Shown piece by piece: positions 27,064 through 36,794 of a stretch of 64,000 nucleotides of DNA; the first letter of the stretch is position 1; each line of letters starts with the position of its first letter. The position numbers were made by a program, and so were the translations under genes. Under the pieces are notes generated by a model that saw nothing but the letters and a program-made list of their open reading frames with translations, was not told the DNA's origin and did not search any database. The DNA is from Chersky-840 sp963764205. GTDB taxonomy: Bacteria > Actinomycetota > Acidimicrobiia > Acidimicrobiales > UBA8190. The DNA lies in the NCBI GenBank assembly GCA_963764205.1, contig CAVXRN010000006.1, forward strand, positions 1,054,001 through 1,118,000, read 5' to 3'.

Positions 27064-28968
27064 TCAGCCGGGAAGTGACGGGTTGTCGCTGACCATCGGC
27101 TTGGCCGATGCGATGACGTCGAGGATCTCTTTCCCCACGAGCTCGTCGCACTCGAGTAGTGAGTCCCGCAGTGCTTCGATCACGTTGCGATTGTCCTCGA
27201 GCATGGCGCGGACTGCGTCCTTGGCCCCCCGCAGCAACCGTTCGACCTCGTCGCGTCCCGCGTCCACGGCGGTGACCTTGGTGACGATGTTGCCGGGCAT
27301 GTCGAGCGCGGCCGACGAGATGAGGGTGCTCCCCATCCCGAGGCTCCCCACCATCTGACACGCGGCCACGGTGGCGGCCTGCAGGTCCGAGGCCACCCCC
27401 GAGCTCGTCTCCCCGAAGAACATCTCCTCGGCCACCATGCCGCCGAATGCGATCTGGATGAGCGCCTCGATCTCGGTCCGGGTCTTGGTGAAACGCTCCT
27501 CCTCCTCGGAGTGCGACAGGAGCCCGAGGGCGTCCTTGCGCTTCACGATGGACAGGACCTCCATCTTGCGGCCCTTGCCCACCAGCCACGCCACCGTGGC
27601 GTGCCCCGACTCGTGCGTGGCGATGGTCCGGCGTTCGGCCTCGACGTACTCGACGGGTTGGGCCAGGCCGATCTCCTCGGTCATCTTGGCCTGCTGGATG
27701 TCGTCCCACCCCAGGCCCGGGGCGTTGCGGCGCAGCGCCCACACCAGCGCCTCGTCGAGCAGGTGCTCGAGCATCACCGGTGAGTACCCGAAGGTCATGG
27801 CGGCCAGGGTGTCGCGTTTGGCCGGGTCGTCGAGCTCGGCGTCGTGCGCCTTCTTGTTCAGGTAGTAGTCGAGGATCTCGCGACGACCCGAGCGCGACGG
27901 CAGGTCGAAGTAGATCGACCGGTCGAAGCGGCCGGGGCGCACCAGGGCGGGATCGAGGTCCGCGGCGCGGTTGGTGGCGCCGATGACGAGGATGTTGGCC
28001 GGCGGCGTGGGAGGTTTGTGCAGGTGGTGACGCGTCGGGAGCCACGTGTTCACGATGTCGATCAGGGCCCCGCGCAGACGGACCGACTTGGGGGGCTGGT
28101 CGAAGGACTGCAGCTGGATCAGCAGCTCGTTGACGACGCCGGCGATGCCATCGTGATGGCGTCCCGAGCCGCCCATGCCACCCCGGGCGCCACCGATGGC
28201 GTCGATCTCCTCGATGAACCCGATGGCCCCGCCCTCACGTCGGGCGTAGGTGCGCAGCTCCCGGAAGTACGAGCGGATCTTACGGTTGGTCTGTCCGTAG
28301 AACATGGACTGGAAGGCCGACGACGACACGAACAGGAAGGGCACGCCGGCCTCGGCCGCCATGGCCTTGGCCATGTACGTCTTGCCGGTTCCCGGTGGGC
28401 CCTCGAACAGGATCGCCCGGCGGGCCGATCCCCCCATGTGATCGGCGAAGGTGCGGTGGGCAAGGAAGAGGTTGAGGGTCTTGATGACTTCGTCGACGAC
28501 CACGGGAGCGCCGCGCACGTCATCGAAGCGGACGTCGATCTCGTTGGGTCGGTACAGGACGTGCGGCGACCTGCCCGCCCCCATCAGCGGGACGACCATC
28601 ACCGCGCACAGGATGAGGATGAGCAGGAAGCCGGGCAGATACGGCGTCAACCCCGAGGGGATGTGCGGGAACCCGAGGGGCCCGTGGTGCAGCACCGTGG
28701 CGCGTACGACGAACCAGATGGCGAAGGGGAGGAGGATGAGCGCCAGTCGGCGCATCTTGCTCTGGCGCACCCGCTCTCGATGCGCCCCCACGTCGGCCGT
28801 GGTGACGCCCATGACGCCGGCCTGGCCGAGCGACCGTACGGCCGCAGCGTGGTCGTCGGCGTCGGTGCCCTCCACGGGCGCGAAGTCCGCGGGAGCTGCG
28901 GCGGTGTCGGTGGGAGTGCCGTCCTTCGACACCCGACGACGGTCTTCCCGGTTCTCGTGACCTTCCAT
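27064..28968 (-). CDS. FtsH-like membrane AAA protease, divergent
   Basis: 634 residues. Two transmembrane segments (about 76-92 and 112-130) are separated by only about 20 residues, instead of the usual periplasmic domain. The AAA domain has Walker A GPPGTGKT (190-197), Walker B FIEEIDAIGG and the second region of homology (NRAADLDPALVRPGRFDR). An extra about 35-residue segment lies at about 288-322 before sensor 1. The protease zinc motif HESGH is at 452-456 and the third ligand is in SGVASDLQAAT. The pore loop (SAFQSMFYGQT) differs from the FtsH consensus. A paralogue of the housekeeping FtsH is likely; its targets are unknown. Confidence 0.88.
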   Translation of the reverse strand: MEGHENREDRRRVSKDGTPTDTAAAPADFAPVEGTDADDHAAAVRSLGQAGVMGVTTADVGAHRERVRQSKMRRLALILLPFAIWFVVRATVLHHGPLGFPHIPSGLTPYLPGFLLILILCAVMVVPLMGAGRSPHVLYRPNEIDVRFDDVRGAPVVVDEVIKTLNLFLAHRTFADHMGGSARRAILFEGPPGTGKTYMAKAMAAEAGVPFLFVSSSAFQSMFYGQTNRKIRSYFRELRTYARREGGAIGFIEEIDAIGGARGGMGGSGRHHDGIAGVVNELLIQLQSFDQPPKSVRLRGALIDIVNTWLPTRHHLHKPPTPPANILVIGATNRAADLDPALVRPGRFDRSIYFDLPSRSGRREILDYYLNKKAHDAELDDPAKRDTLAAMTFGYSPVMLEHLLDEALVWALRRNAPGLGWDDIQQAKMTEEIGLAQPVEYVEAERRTIATHESGHATVAWLVGKGRKMEVLSIVKRKDALGLLSHSEEEERFTKTRTEIEALIQIAFGGMVAEEMFFGETSSGVASDLQAATVAACQMVGSLGMGSTLISSAALDMPGNIVTKVTAVDAGRDEVERLLRGAKDAVRAMLEDNRNVIEALRDSLLECDELVGKEILDVIASAKPMVSDNPSLPG

Positions 28969-29142
28969 GCCCTGAACCTCGCCCCCGGCGTCAATTAACC
29001 TCGTGCCCGCCTCGGACGGAAGCGTTGACGCAACAACTCCACTCTCCGTGCTGGTTCTAACCCGCTCCCCAACGGGGGATCAACTCGGCCCCAATACCCA
29101 GAGCCGGCGATCGAATCTGCGATCGAGCGGGCCGATCGGGGG

Positions 29143-30555
29143 TCACATGGGCCCGGCGTCGTGCTTTCGCTCGGAGAGGAGCTCGCGCCGCGAGGCCAGC
29201 ATGCCCAGGGCGCGGTGCAGCACGGGCCGGGTCTCGGCGGGGTCGATCACCTCGTCGACGAAGCCGCGTTCGGCTGCCACCCACGGGGTAAGGAGCTCGG
29301 CGTCGTAGCGTTCTTCCAGGGCCCGCCGCTCGTGCTCGTCGGCATTGCGGTTGAGGATCTGGACCGCACCGGGCGCGCCCATCACGGCGATCTCGGCCGA
29401 CGGCCACGCCAGGCACACGTCGTTGCCGATGCCCTTGGAGTCCATGACGATGTAGGCCCCGCCGTAGGCCTTGCGCAGGACGATGCAGACGCGCGGGACG
29501 CTCGCCTCGGCGTAGGCGAAGGCGAGCTCCGCGCCGTGGCGGATCATGCCGCGCCACTCGAGGTCCTTGCCGGGGAGGAACCCCGGTGTGTCGACGAGCG
29601 TCACGATGGGGAGGTTGAAGGAATCACAGAAGTGGACGAAGCGCGCCGCCTTCTGCGACGCGGGGATGTCGAGCGTCCCGGCCAGGACGCGGGGTTGGTT
29701 GGCCACCACGCCCACCGGCATGCCGCCGACACTGGCCAACGCCGTCACGAGGTGCGCCGCCCATCCGGACCGGAGCTCGAGGATGTCGCCGTCGTCGACG
29801 ATGGCGCGCACGACGTCGCGCACGTCGTAGGAGGCCGACGCAGCTGTCGGGACGAGGTCACGCAACGACGGCGTCATGCGCTCGGTGGGGTCGTCGGTGT
29901 CGATGCGGGGCGGCTCCGCGTCGGTGTGGTCGGGGAGGTGCTCGAGCACGGCACCGAGCAGCCCGTCCACGGCGTCCTCGTCGGCCGCCAGCAGTGCACA
30001 CAACCCGCTGGCGCGTGCGTGGACGGCCGCCCCTCCGAGATCGTGCAGGCCCACCCGCATCCCGGTGAACCCCTCCACCGCGTCGGGTCCCGATACGAAG
30101 GCGAAGGCGTCGGGTGTCATCACGGCGACGTCCGCGAGGCCGAGCAACAGCGACGGTCCGGAGATCGCCGCCCCGGTCACCGCGGCGAGGACCGGGACCG
30201 ACCCCGAGCAGGCTGCCACGGCAGCCGCGGCACGGCCCCAACCGTGCAGGGCGTCGATGCCCTCGGCCACCTCGGATCCCGACGACGACAGCACCACGAC
30301 CAAGGGGAGGCGCTCGGCCAGCGCCACCCGACCCGCCTCGGCGATGGTGTCCCCGTCGGCCTGGGTCAGTGCGCCGCGGTGGTGCCCCGAGACCGAGCGG
30401 GCCTGGACGACGCTTCGCCCGCCGATGGTGCCGACCCCGGCGCGCACCGAGCCCGGGACGTGGGTGCGGAGCGGGACGTGGGACCCCGGGACCCGGGAAC
30501 CGGGTCCCGTTGACCCCAGGGCGGGGGAGTCGGGAGCCAGGGACACGGTCGCCAC
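29143..30555 (-). CDS. Carboxyl transferase domain protein (acyl-CoA carboxylase beta-like)
   Basis: 470 residues. The C-terminal half is a well-conserved biotin-dependent carboxyltransferase domain: DTPGFLPGKDLEWRGMIRHG, VLRKAYGGAYIVMDSKGIG and VMGAPGAVQILNRN. The N-terminal half is shorter and less typical than in AccD/PccB, and its first about 45 residues are Pro/Gly/Ser low complexity. No biotin carboxylase or biotin carrier gene is near, so partners must be elsewhere. An acyl-CoA carboxylase beta subunit or a decarboxylase-type carboxyltransferase are both possible. Confidence 0.82.
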   Translation of the reverse strand: MATVSLAPDSPALGSTGPGSRVPGSHVPLRTHVPGSVRAGVGTIGGRSVVQARSVSGHHRGALTQADGDTIAEAGRVALAERLPLVVVLSSSGSEVAEGIDALHGWGRAAAAVAACSGSVPVLAAVTGAAISGPSLLLGLADVAVMTPDAFAFVSGPDAVEGFTGMRVGLHDLGGAAVHARASGLCALLAADEDAVDGLLGAVLEHLPDHTDAEPPRIDTDDPTERMTPSLRDLVPTAASASYDVRDVVRAIVDDGDILELRSGWAAHLVTALASVGGMPVGVVANQPRVLAGTLDIPASQKAARFVHFCDSFNLPIVTLVDTPGFLPGKDLEWRGMIRHGAELAFAYAEASVPRVCIVLRKAYGGAYIVMDSKGIGNDVCLAWPSAEIAVMGAPGAVQILNRNADEHERRALEERYDAELLTPWVAAERGFVDEVIDPAETRPVLHRALGMLASRRELLSERKHDAGPM

Positions 30556-30668
30556 TGGCGCTCATGTTAGGAGGACGGGCGTGTGGTCACGCGCCAGCCG
30601 ACCCAACCGGGGGACGCTGTGTCACGATCTCTCTCCAGGGCGATCATCGGACCGAGGGGAACGTGGCC

Positions 30669-31721
30669 ATGCGGGCGTGCGTGATGCGACAGGGACGGCT
30701 CGTCGTCGACGACACCGACGACCCCCGGCCCGAGACGGGCCAGATGCTCGTGCGCATCTTGGCCTGCGGGATCTGCGGCTCCGACCTCCACTTCCTGAAG
30801 CACGGGGAGGCCATGGTGTCGATGACCGACGCCATGCTCCCCTCCATGGGAGACCTGGCGATGGGTATGGCACCGATCGACCTCTCGCATGACATCGTCA
30901 TGGGCCACGAGTTCTGCGCCGAGGTCCTCGAGCTCGGTCCCGACACCGTGGGCCCCGAGCCCGGGGCACGGGTCGTGTCGGTCCCCGTCCTCCTCTCTTC
31001 CACCGGCCTCCACCAGCTGGCTTACAACAACGCCTACCCCGGGGGGTACGCGCAGTACATGGTGTTGTCCGCACCCCTTGCCCTCGAGGTCCCCAACGGG
31101 CTCGCCACCCGCCACGCGGCGCTCACCGAGCCGATGGCCGTGGGCATCCACGGCGTGGCCCGCTCGGGCGCCACGGCGCGAGACGGTGCCGTCGTGGTGG
31201 GGTGCGGGCCGGTGGGGTTGTCGGTGATCGCGGCCTTACGGGCCGTCGGCGTGGAGTCGATCGTGGCCGCCGACCTGTCCCCGACGCGACGGGCCATGGC
31301 GAGCACCATGGGAGCGACCGAAGTCGTCGACCCCGCCGACGAGGGCGTCGTCGACGCCTGGCGTCGGGTCGACGGTCGCCGGCCGCTGGTGGCGTTCGAG
31401 GCGGTCGGGGTGCCCGGCATGCTCCAACAGCTCCTGCACGACCTGCCCCCCGGCACCCGCGTCGCGGTCGTCGGGGTGTGCATGGAGCCCGACCGGATCC
31501 TTCCCTTCTTCGCCATCGCCAAGGAGCTGTCGTTGCACTTCGCCCTGGCCTACGGCGCCGACGAGTTCGCCGGCGCGTTGCGGGCGCTGGCCGAAGGGGA
31601 GATCGACGCGTCGCCGATGATCACGGGCACCGTGGACCTCGACGGCGTGCCCGGCGCCTTCGAGGCGCTGGCCCGACCCGACGAACACGTGAAGATCCTC
31701 GTGGAGCCCGCGCCGACGTGA
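30669..31721 (+). CDS. Zinc-type (MDR) alcohol dehydrogenase
   Basis: 350 residues of the medium-chain dehydrogenase family. The catalytic zinc ligands are in CGICGSDLH and GHEF, and the Rossmann motif GCGPVGLSVIAALRAVG binds NAD(P). The four-cysteine structural zinc lobe is missing (VSVPVLLSSTGLHQ is in its place). The start ATG 30669 follows GAGGGGAA. The substrate is unknown. The stop overlaps the GTG of the next gene (GTGA). Confidence 0.87.
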   Translation: MRACVMRQGRLVVDDTDDPRPETGQMLVRILACGICGSDLHFLKHGEAMVSMTDAMLPSMGDLAMGMAPIDLSHDIVMGHEFCAEVLELGPDTVGPEPGARVVSVPVLLSSTGLHQLAYNNAYPGGYAQYMVLSAPLALEVPNGLATRHAALTEPMAVGIHGVARSGATARDGAVVVGCGPVGLSVIAALRAVGVESIVAADLSPTRRAMASTMGATEVVDPADEGVVDAWRRVDGRRPLVAFEAVGVPGMLQQLLHDLPPGTRVAVVGVCMEPDRILPFFAIAKELSLHFALAYGADEFAGALRALAEGEIDASPMITGTVDLDGVPGAFEALARPDEHVKILVEPAPT

Positions 31722-32788
31722 GCTCGCCGGCGTCGGGGCGCTCGTGGCTTCGACGCGCTTGGCCCTGGTTGAAGTACGTGATCGGCCTGGCATTGGCAGG
31801 CGTGGCCCTGTGGGCCCTCACCGGCCGCACGGGCGAGCTGTCGGGGGCTTCGCAGTACCTCGAGAACCTCCGCTGGGGGTGGGTGGGATTGGCCGTGGCA
31901 GCCGAAGCGGGTTCGCTCGTGGCGTTCGCCCTGGTGCAGAAGCGGCTGCTCGAAGCCGGTCGCGTCGAGGTGTCGACCCCCGCGCTCACGGCCGTGACGG
32001 TGGCGGCCACGGCTATCGCCAACTCGATGCCGGCCGGCCCCGCCGTATCCGCGGTGTTCGCCTTCGGCCAGTACCGGCGTCGCGGTGCCGACGAAGGCTT
32101 GGCGGGGTGGACCCTCGTGGCGGTGTTCGTGGCGGCGTCGGTGACCCTGGCCTTCGTCGCCGCGGTGGGTGTGACGGTGGCCGGGGCCGAGGGGGCGGGG
32201 CTCGACCTCGTGGGCGTCACGGTCGGGGTGCTCATCGGGGCCATCGCCATCGGCGCGGTCTTCCTCCAGAAGCGCGCGCTGGTGTGGATCGTGTCGGGGT
32301 CGGTGCGGACCAGCCGACGCCTGGTGGGGTGGCCCCGGGGTGAGGCCGCCGTCCACGTCGACGGCATCATCGCCCGCCTGACCGTGGTCACCCTGAGCGC
32401 CCGCCAGGTCCTCTCCATCACGGGGTGGGGCATCGCCAACTGGCTCCTCGACTGTGCCTGCCTGGCGCTGTCGTTCCTGGCCATCGGGGCCGGGATCCCT
32501 TGGCGGGGCCTGCTCCTCGCCTACGGCGCCGGCCAGCTCGCCGCCAACCTGCCCATCACCCCCGGCGGCCTGGGCGTCGTCGAGGGGAGCCTCACCATCG
32601 CGCTGGTGCAGTTCGGCGGGGCCGAGGCCTCCACCGTGGCGGCGGTCCTGCTCTATCGCATCCTCAGTTTCTGGATCGAGCTCCCGGTGGGGTGGGCGAC
32701 GTGGGCCGTCTTGACCTGGCAGGGTCGTCGACGCGTCCCCGTGCCCGACGCGCAACCCGAGGATGTCATGAAGGAGGTGGCGTCATGA
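31718..32788 (+). CDS. YbhN/UPF0104-type membrane protein
   Basis: 356 residues with about eight transmembrane helices, of the lysylphosphatidylglycerol synthase transmembrane (UPF0104/YbhN) family. PITPGGLGVVEGSL is the family signature near the C-terminus, and ANSMPAGPAVSAVFAF matches the helix 3 region. No C-terminal lysyltransferase domain is present, so the role is lipid flipping or an unknown membrane task. It is coupled to both neighbours by 4-base overlaps (GTGA and ATGA). Confidence 0.88.
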   Translation: MSSPASGRSWLRRAWPWLKYVIGLALAGVALWALTGRTGELSGASQYLENLRWGWVGLAVAAEAGSLVAFALVQKRLLEAGRVEVSTPALTAVTVAATAIANSMPAGPAVSAVFAFGQYRRRGADEGLAGWTLVAVFVAASVTLAFVAAVGVTVAGAEGAGLDLVGVTVGVLIGAIAIGAVFLQKRALVWIVSGSVRTSRRLVGWPRGEAAVHVDGIIARLTVVTLSARQVLSITGWGIANWLLDCACLALSFLAIGAGIPWRGLLLAYGAGQLAANLPITPGGLGVVEGSLTIALVQFGGAEASTVAAVLLYRILSFWIELPVGWATWAVLTWQGRRRVPVPDAQPEDVMKEVAS

Positions 32789-33327
32789 AGTTCGGGCGTA
32801 CAGGTCTGTTCCGGCGACTGCTCGCGGTGGTGGTGGTCGTCGGCGTGTCGTGCCTGTCGGGATGCACCGCAGCGCGTGACACCCTGGGGACGAACTCGAG
32901 CCCCTGCTTCCATGCCCTGGCCAAGTCGGCCGACGCCGTGGACGATCGCGGCGTGTTCAGTGGTGTGCGGTTGGTGTCGGCCTCGACCCTGGCCAAGGTG
33001 CCCCACGTCGAAGCAGTGCTCAAGGCACGGTCGTCCACCCCGATCCACAACGTCTGCGCCGTGGCGTACCGGGGAAACTTCCGCCTCAGCCAGGTGAGCA
33101 AGCCGGCCGGCAAGGTCCCGAAGTCAGGCGTCGGGCACTTCGCCATCGTCGTGGTCTCGACGCCGCAGAACGACCTGTTGGCCACGTTCGTGCTCGAGAA
33201 GGAGCCCGTGCAGTTCCGCCACTTGGCCCTCGCTCCGATCGCGCCGGACCGATCGGACCACAGCCCGACGCTCTTCTCGACGTCAGCCGGATCGATGCCA
33301 GCCGGGTCGATGTCAGTCGTCGGGTGA
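32785..33327 (+). CDS. Predicted lipoprotein of unknown function
   Basis: 180 residues. A basic N-terminus and hydrophobic stretch (RLLAVVVVVGVSCLSGC) end in a lipobox LSGC, so the mature protein would start at the Cys near residue 27 and be membrane-anchored outside. The rest has no known domain; two further Cys residues could pair. AAGGAGGTG precedes the ATG, which overlaps the previous stop (ATGA). It is the last gene of a three-gene coupled unit and overlaps the convergent CtaG gene by 15 bases. Confidence 0.75.
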   Translation: MKFGRTGLFRRLLAVVVVVGVSCLSGCTAARDTLGTNSSPCFHALAKSADAVDDRGVFSGVRLVSASTLAKVPHVEAVLKARSSTPIHNVCAVAYRGNFRLSQVSKPAGKVPKSGVGHFAIVVVSTPQNDLLATFVLEKEPVQFRHLALAPIAPDRSDHSPTLFSTSAGSMPAGSMSVVG

Positions 33328-34364
33328 CGCCGGGGGTTCGGAGGGGTGCGAAGGATCCGACGGCCCGCCGTGCTCGGGGGGATCGGCCCACGGGAGCGCG
33401 ATGGGTCGAGGGCCGGCCCATGCATGGCGGCGGCGCGCCTCTTTGATCTGCCCCTTGCGTTCGGCCCGGGCCGCCCGTTCCAGCTGCCGTTCGACCTCGG
33501 CCCAGGTGAGGGGCTCTCCGTCGTCACCATCGGCCGTCGCGTCCTCGACGCGCTGGGCCCGCATGAGCGACACCCACGCCACGCTCCACAACACCGGGAG
33601 GGTGGCGACCTTGGCCGTGACGCCGGCAATTTGCTGATCGACGAGAGGGGAGATCCCGAAGACCTCGTGGACGTGGCTGAACGCAGGGTAGAGCGGGTGA
33701 CGGGCGAAGACGAAGATGATGGCGGGGAACGTGGGGATCACCGACTGGACGAAGAGATAGGCCGTCACCGCCACGGCGGTGATGTGGTGGGTGCCCGGGA
33801 TGTGGCGGAGCACCGGGCCCCACAACACCGCCCCGGCGGCCACGAGCGCCACGATCGGTGAGGGCTCGCCACCACGGCGAGGACGCCTGGGCGGCGACGG
33901 CCGGGGTGAGGAGGGTGCCCACCGCCACGACGGCTGAACGTCGCCACCGCCACCACCGGACGGGTCACGAACTCGAGGCAGGCGTCGAGCGGCGCCGGCC
34001 GGGTGAGCTCGGCCAGTAGCGGTGTCGGGACGGCCATCAGGAGGAGGGGTACCGCGGCCAGCGTGAGCACGAGGCGTTGCACCACGAGGGCGGTGAGCGA
34101 CCAGTGCGCCGCCAGATCGGCCAGTGGCCACGTGAGCGCCAAGACGAGAGCCACGACCGCGCCGGCCAGGGACCACAGCTGGCGACGGGTGGGGAGGGGA
34201 CCCGGCGCCGATCGCAGCCGTATGTGACGCACGCCGAGCGCGTACGCGACCACCAGCGCCGCGATCGCCAACCAGGCGACGGGGTGCGGGTGCCACGCCC
34301 AGGGGTCGCGGGCCGCGGTGGCGGGGTGCGGGGTGGCGCCCACGGCGAGGAGCACGCCGCTCAT
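33313..34364 (-). CDS. ctaG: CtaG-like cytochrome c oxidase assembly membrane protein, frameshifted
   Basis: A multi-pass membrane protein of the caa3-type CtaG family, thought to help insert copper into cytochrome oxidase. Recognisable parts are WHPHPVAWLAIAALVVAYA, VQRLVLTLAAVPLLLMAVPT and HIPGTHHITAVAVTAYLFVQ near the end. The C-terminal 80 residues are charged and Pro-rich. Two single-base insertions split it: near 33933 (after VAVATFS, then VVAVGTLLTPAVAAQ) and near 33868 (after SSPWW, then EPSPIVALVAAGAVLWG). The reconstructed length is about 350 residues. Confidence 0.75.
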
Positions 34365-34405
34365 GGCCGTCGGGGGAGCGGGTGGCGCCGCCTACGCTCT
34401 CGCCC

Positions 34406-35329
34406 ATGGTGGACAGGCTCGAGCGGCTCACCGACCTGGTGCTCGTGCTGCTGCGCGACCAGCGGCCGAAGTCGCTGCGCGAGATCGCCTCGGAGGTGCC
34501 GGGGTATCCGACCCAGGAAGGCGAGGCCCGGCGGCAAGCGTTCGAGCGTGACAAGCGCACGTTGCGCGACGGGGGCATCGAGGTCACGGCGGTGCCCATC
34601 GACGGCCCGGAGCAAGTGGGCTACGTCATCCGTCCCGAGGACTACTACCTGCCCGACCTCGACCTGGCGCCGGACGAGCAAGCGGCCCTGAACCTCGCGG
34701 TCGCCGGGGTCCACCTCGGCGATCCTAGTGGTCGAGATGCGTTGTGGCGCCTGGGCCTGCCCGCCTCGGCCGGGGCGCGACCGGTGGCGGAGCTCCCCGC
34801 CCTCCCCGCCCTCCCCGCCCTGCACGGCGCACTCCGGGCTCGTGCCACGGTCGCCTTCGACTACCGCGGCGAACGGCGCCGGGTCGACCCTGCGTTGCTC
34901 CGCTTCCACGGCGGGTGGTGGTACCTGGTCGGTCACGACCTCGACCGCGCTGCACCGCGCACGTTCCGGGTGGACCGCATGGACGGCGACGTGAGCGCGG
35001 CGGCACCGGGCTCGGCCGTCCTGCCCGAGGGGTTCGATCCCGACGCCGCGCTCCCCGACGTCCCGTGGCGCATCGGTGAGGGTGCGCTCGTGAGCGTCGA
35101 GGTCCATGTCGACGCGGCGCTGGCCGAGCTCGTGCTGGACGAGGTGGGTGACGCCGCCTTGGCGCGCCGCCGCGACGACGGGTCGGTGGTGGTGCGCCTC
35201 GAGGTCACCAACACCGCGGCATTGCGGTCGTGGCTGTTCGAATTGGGCGACCACGCCGAGGTCATCGGGCCCGACGAGGTCCGGGCGGGCGTGGTGTCGT
35301 GGCTCGAGACGATGGCGGGGCGGCCGTGA
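34406..35329 (+). CDS. pafB: PafB-like WYL-domain transcriptional regulator
   Basis: 307 residues: an N-terminal HTH-like domain (about 1-75, RLERLTDLVLVLL) followed by a WYL domain (about 150-220, with WWYLVGHDLDR) and a WCX C-terminal domain. PafB and PafC form the activator of the mycobacterial DNA damage response independent of LexA. ATG 34406 gives the conserved MVDRLERL start. It is coupled to pafC by a GTGA overlap. Unlike in many actinobacteria, no Pup-proteasome gene is adjacent here. Confidence 0.88.
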   Translation: MVDRLERLTDLVLVLLRDQRPKSLREIASEVPGYPTQEGEARRQAFERDKRTLRDGGIEVTAVPIDGPEQVGYVIRPEDYYLPDLDLAPDEQAALNLAVAGVHLGDPSGRDALWRLGLPASAGARPVAELPALPALPALHGALRARATVAFDYRGERRRVDPALLRFHGGWWYLVGHDLDRAAPRTFRVDRMDGDVSAAAPGSAVLPEGFDPDAALPDVPWRIGEGALVSVEVHVDAALAELVLDEVGDAALARRRDDGSVVVRLEVTNTAALRSWLFELGDHAEVIGPDEVRAGVVSWLETMAGRP

Positions 35330-36295
35330 CGGTGCGTGTCGACGCGGGGGCACGGCTGCTGCGCCTCCTGGCGGTGCTCACGTGGCTGGCGCGCCAGGGG
35401 CGGGCGTCGGTGACCGAGCTATCGGAGCGCTTCGGGTTGGATGCCGACGAGCTCATCGCCGACCTCGAGCTCGCCGCGTGCTGTGGTCTCCCGCCGTACT
35501 CGCCGGACCAGCTGATGGAGATCATCGTCGACGATCAGGAAGTGATCGCAGATCTCGGCACCGAGCTGGGACGGCCACGGCGGCTCACCGCGGCCGAAGG
35601 CTTCGCGCTCGCCGCCTCGGCCCGCGCCATCCTGGCGGTCCCGGGCGCCGACCCCGAAGGAGCACTGGGGCGCGCCGCGGGGAAGCTCGAGGCGGCGCTC
35701 GGGGGGCGCGGCCTGCTGCGTGTGGACCTGCGCGAGCCGGCCCATCTGGCCGTGATCCGCGACGCCAGCCAGGCGGGGCAACAACTCGAGCTGCACTACT
35801 ACTCCGCCTCGAGCGACCGGGAGTCGACGCGCATCGTCGACCCCGTGTCGGTGCGGTTGATCGAAGGGCACTGGTATCTCGACGGGTACTGCCACAACGC
35901 CCAGGGCATGCGTCGGTTCCGTGTCGACCGGGTCTCCGCCAGCGCGCCTCACCGGTGAGCCGGCCTGTCACCGGGAGGACGCCGTCGCCGACCACTTGGA
36001 CGAGCCGCAGGGCTCCGAGGCGTTCGTCCCCGGGCCCGAGGCCACCGTGGCGCACCTCGCCGTCGACGACGACGCGGTGTGGATCACCGAGGCTCTGCTG
36101 AATTCCACCGCCGAGCCCCTCCCCGACGGACGCACCCGCGTCACCTTGGCGGTGGCGAGCACGGTGTGGTTCGGTCGGCTCCTCCTTCGCCTGGGCCCAC
36201 ACGCCGAGGTGCTCGATCCGCCCGAATTGGCCGAGGTGGGGCGCCAGGCGGCGCGCCAGCTCCTGGCCCGCTACCAGGGCGACCCCGGCAGCTGA
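35326..36295 (+). CDS. pafC: PafC-like WYL-domain regulator, frameshifted
   Basis: Partner of PafB. HTH-like region 10-65 (RLLRLLAVLTWLARQGRASV), WYL domain with GHWYLDGYCHNAQGMRRFRVDR near 180-205, then the WCX domain. A single extra base near 35943 in an AGCGCGCC context ends the first frame early; the next frame continues directly with RLTGEPACHREDAVA to the true end at 36295, giving about 322 residues. GTG 35326 is the start (GTGA overlap). Confidence 0.87.
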
Positions 36296-36308
36296 CCGAG
36301 CTCCGCGC

Positions 36309-36794
36309 TCACCCCAGGGAGACCGCCACCTGTTCGAGGTGGTCCATGGCCTCCTGCATGCCGCCCTCCATGCCCGACGCGATGTGGGCGTCACGGATGT
36401 CCCTGCTGCTGTGCTCGACCAGAAGGGTCAGGGTGGTACGCCCGTCGTGTTCGGTGAAGGTGGCGCTGGCCACGGCCGGCTCGTCGGGCATGGCCTCGAA
36501 GACCTCGGTGGAGACGATCCTCTCGTCGGGGACGACGGCGCGGAATTCGCCGTGGAAGGCGACCTCGAACCCTGCGTTCGCCCTCATGACGTAGCGCCAC
36601 GCGCCGCCGACGCGCAGGTCGACCTCGGCCACGGTGACTTCGCCCCGGTCCCCGCCCCACCACCGTTTGATCAGCTCGGGCGTGGTGTAGGCCTTGAAGA
36701 CCAGGCGCCGGGGTGCGGCGAAGTCCCGAGTGATCTGGATCTGCGTGTCGCTCGGCAGCGTGACCACCGCCGTGCCGCTACTGGTCATCGTCAT
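36309..36794 (-). CDS. SRPBCC (AHSA1) domain protein
   Basis: About 161 residues of the START-like SRPBCC fold of the activator-of-Hsp90-homologue type: FAAPRRLVFKAYTTPELIKRWWGG is the N-terminal helix-grip segment and GGMQEAMDHLEQVAVSL the C-terminal helix. These proteins bind hydrophobic ligands. The start ATG 36794 (MTMTSSGTAV) follows GAAGGGAG; it overlaps the ArsR gene by 17 bases. ArsR-SRPBCC pairs are common in actinobacteria. Confidence 0.85.
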   Translation of the reverse strand: MTMTSSGTAVVTLPSDTQIQITRDFAAPRRLVFKAYTTPELIKRWWGGDRGEVTVAEVDLRVGGAWRYVMRANAGFEVAFHGEFRAVVPDERIVSTEVFEAMPDEPAVASATFTEHDGRTTLTLLVEHSSRDIRDAHIASGMEGGMQEAMDHLEQVAVSLG

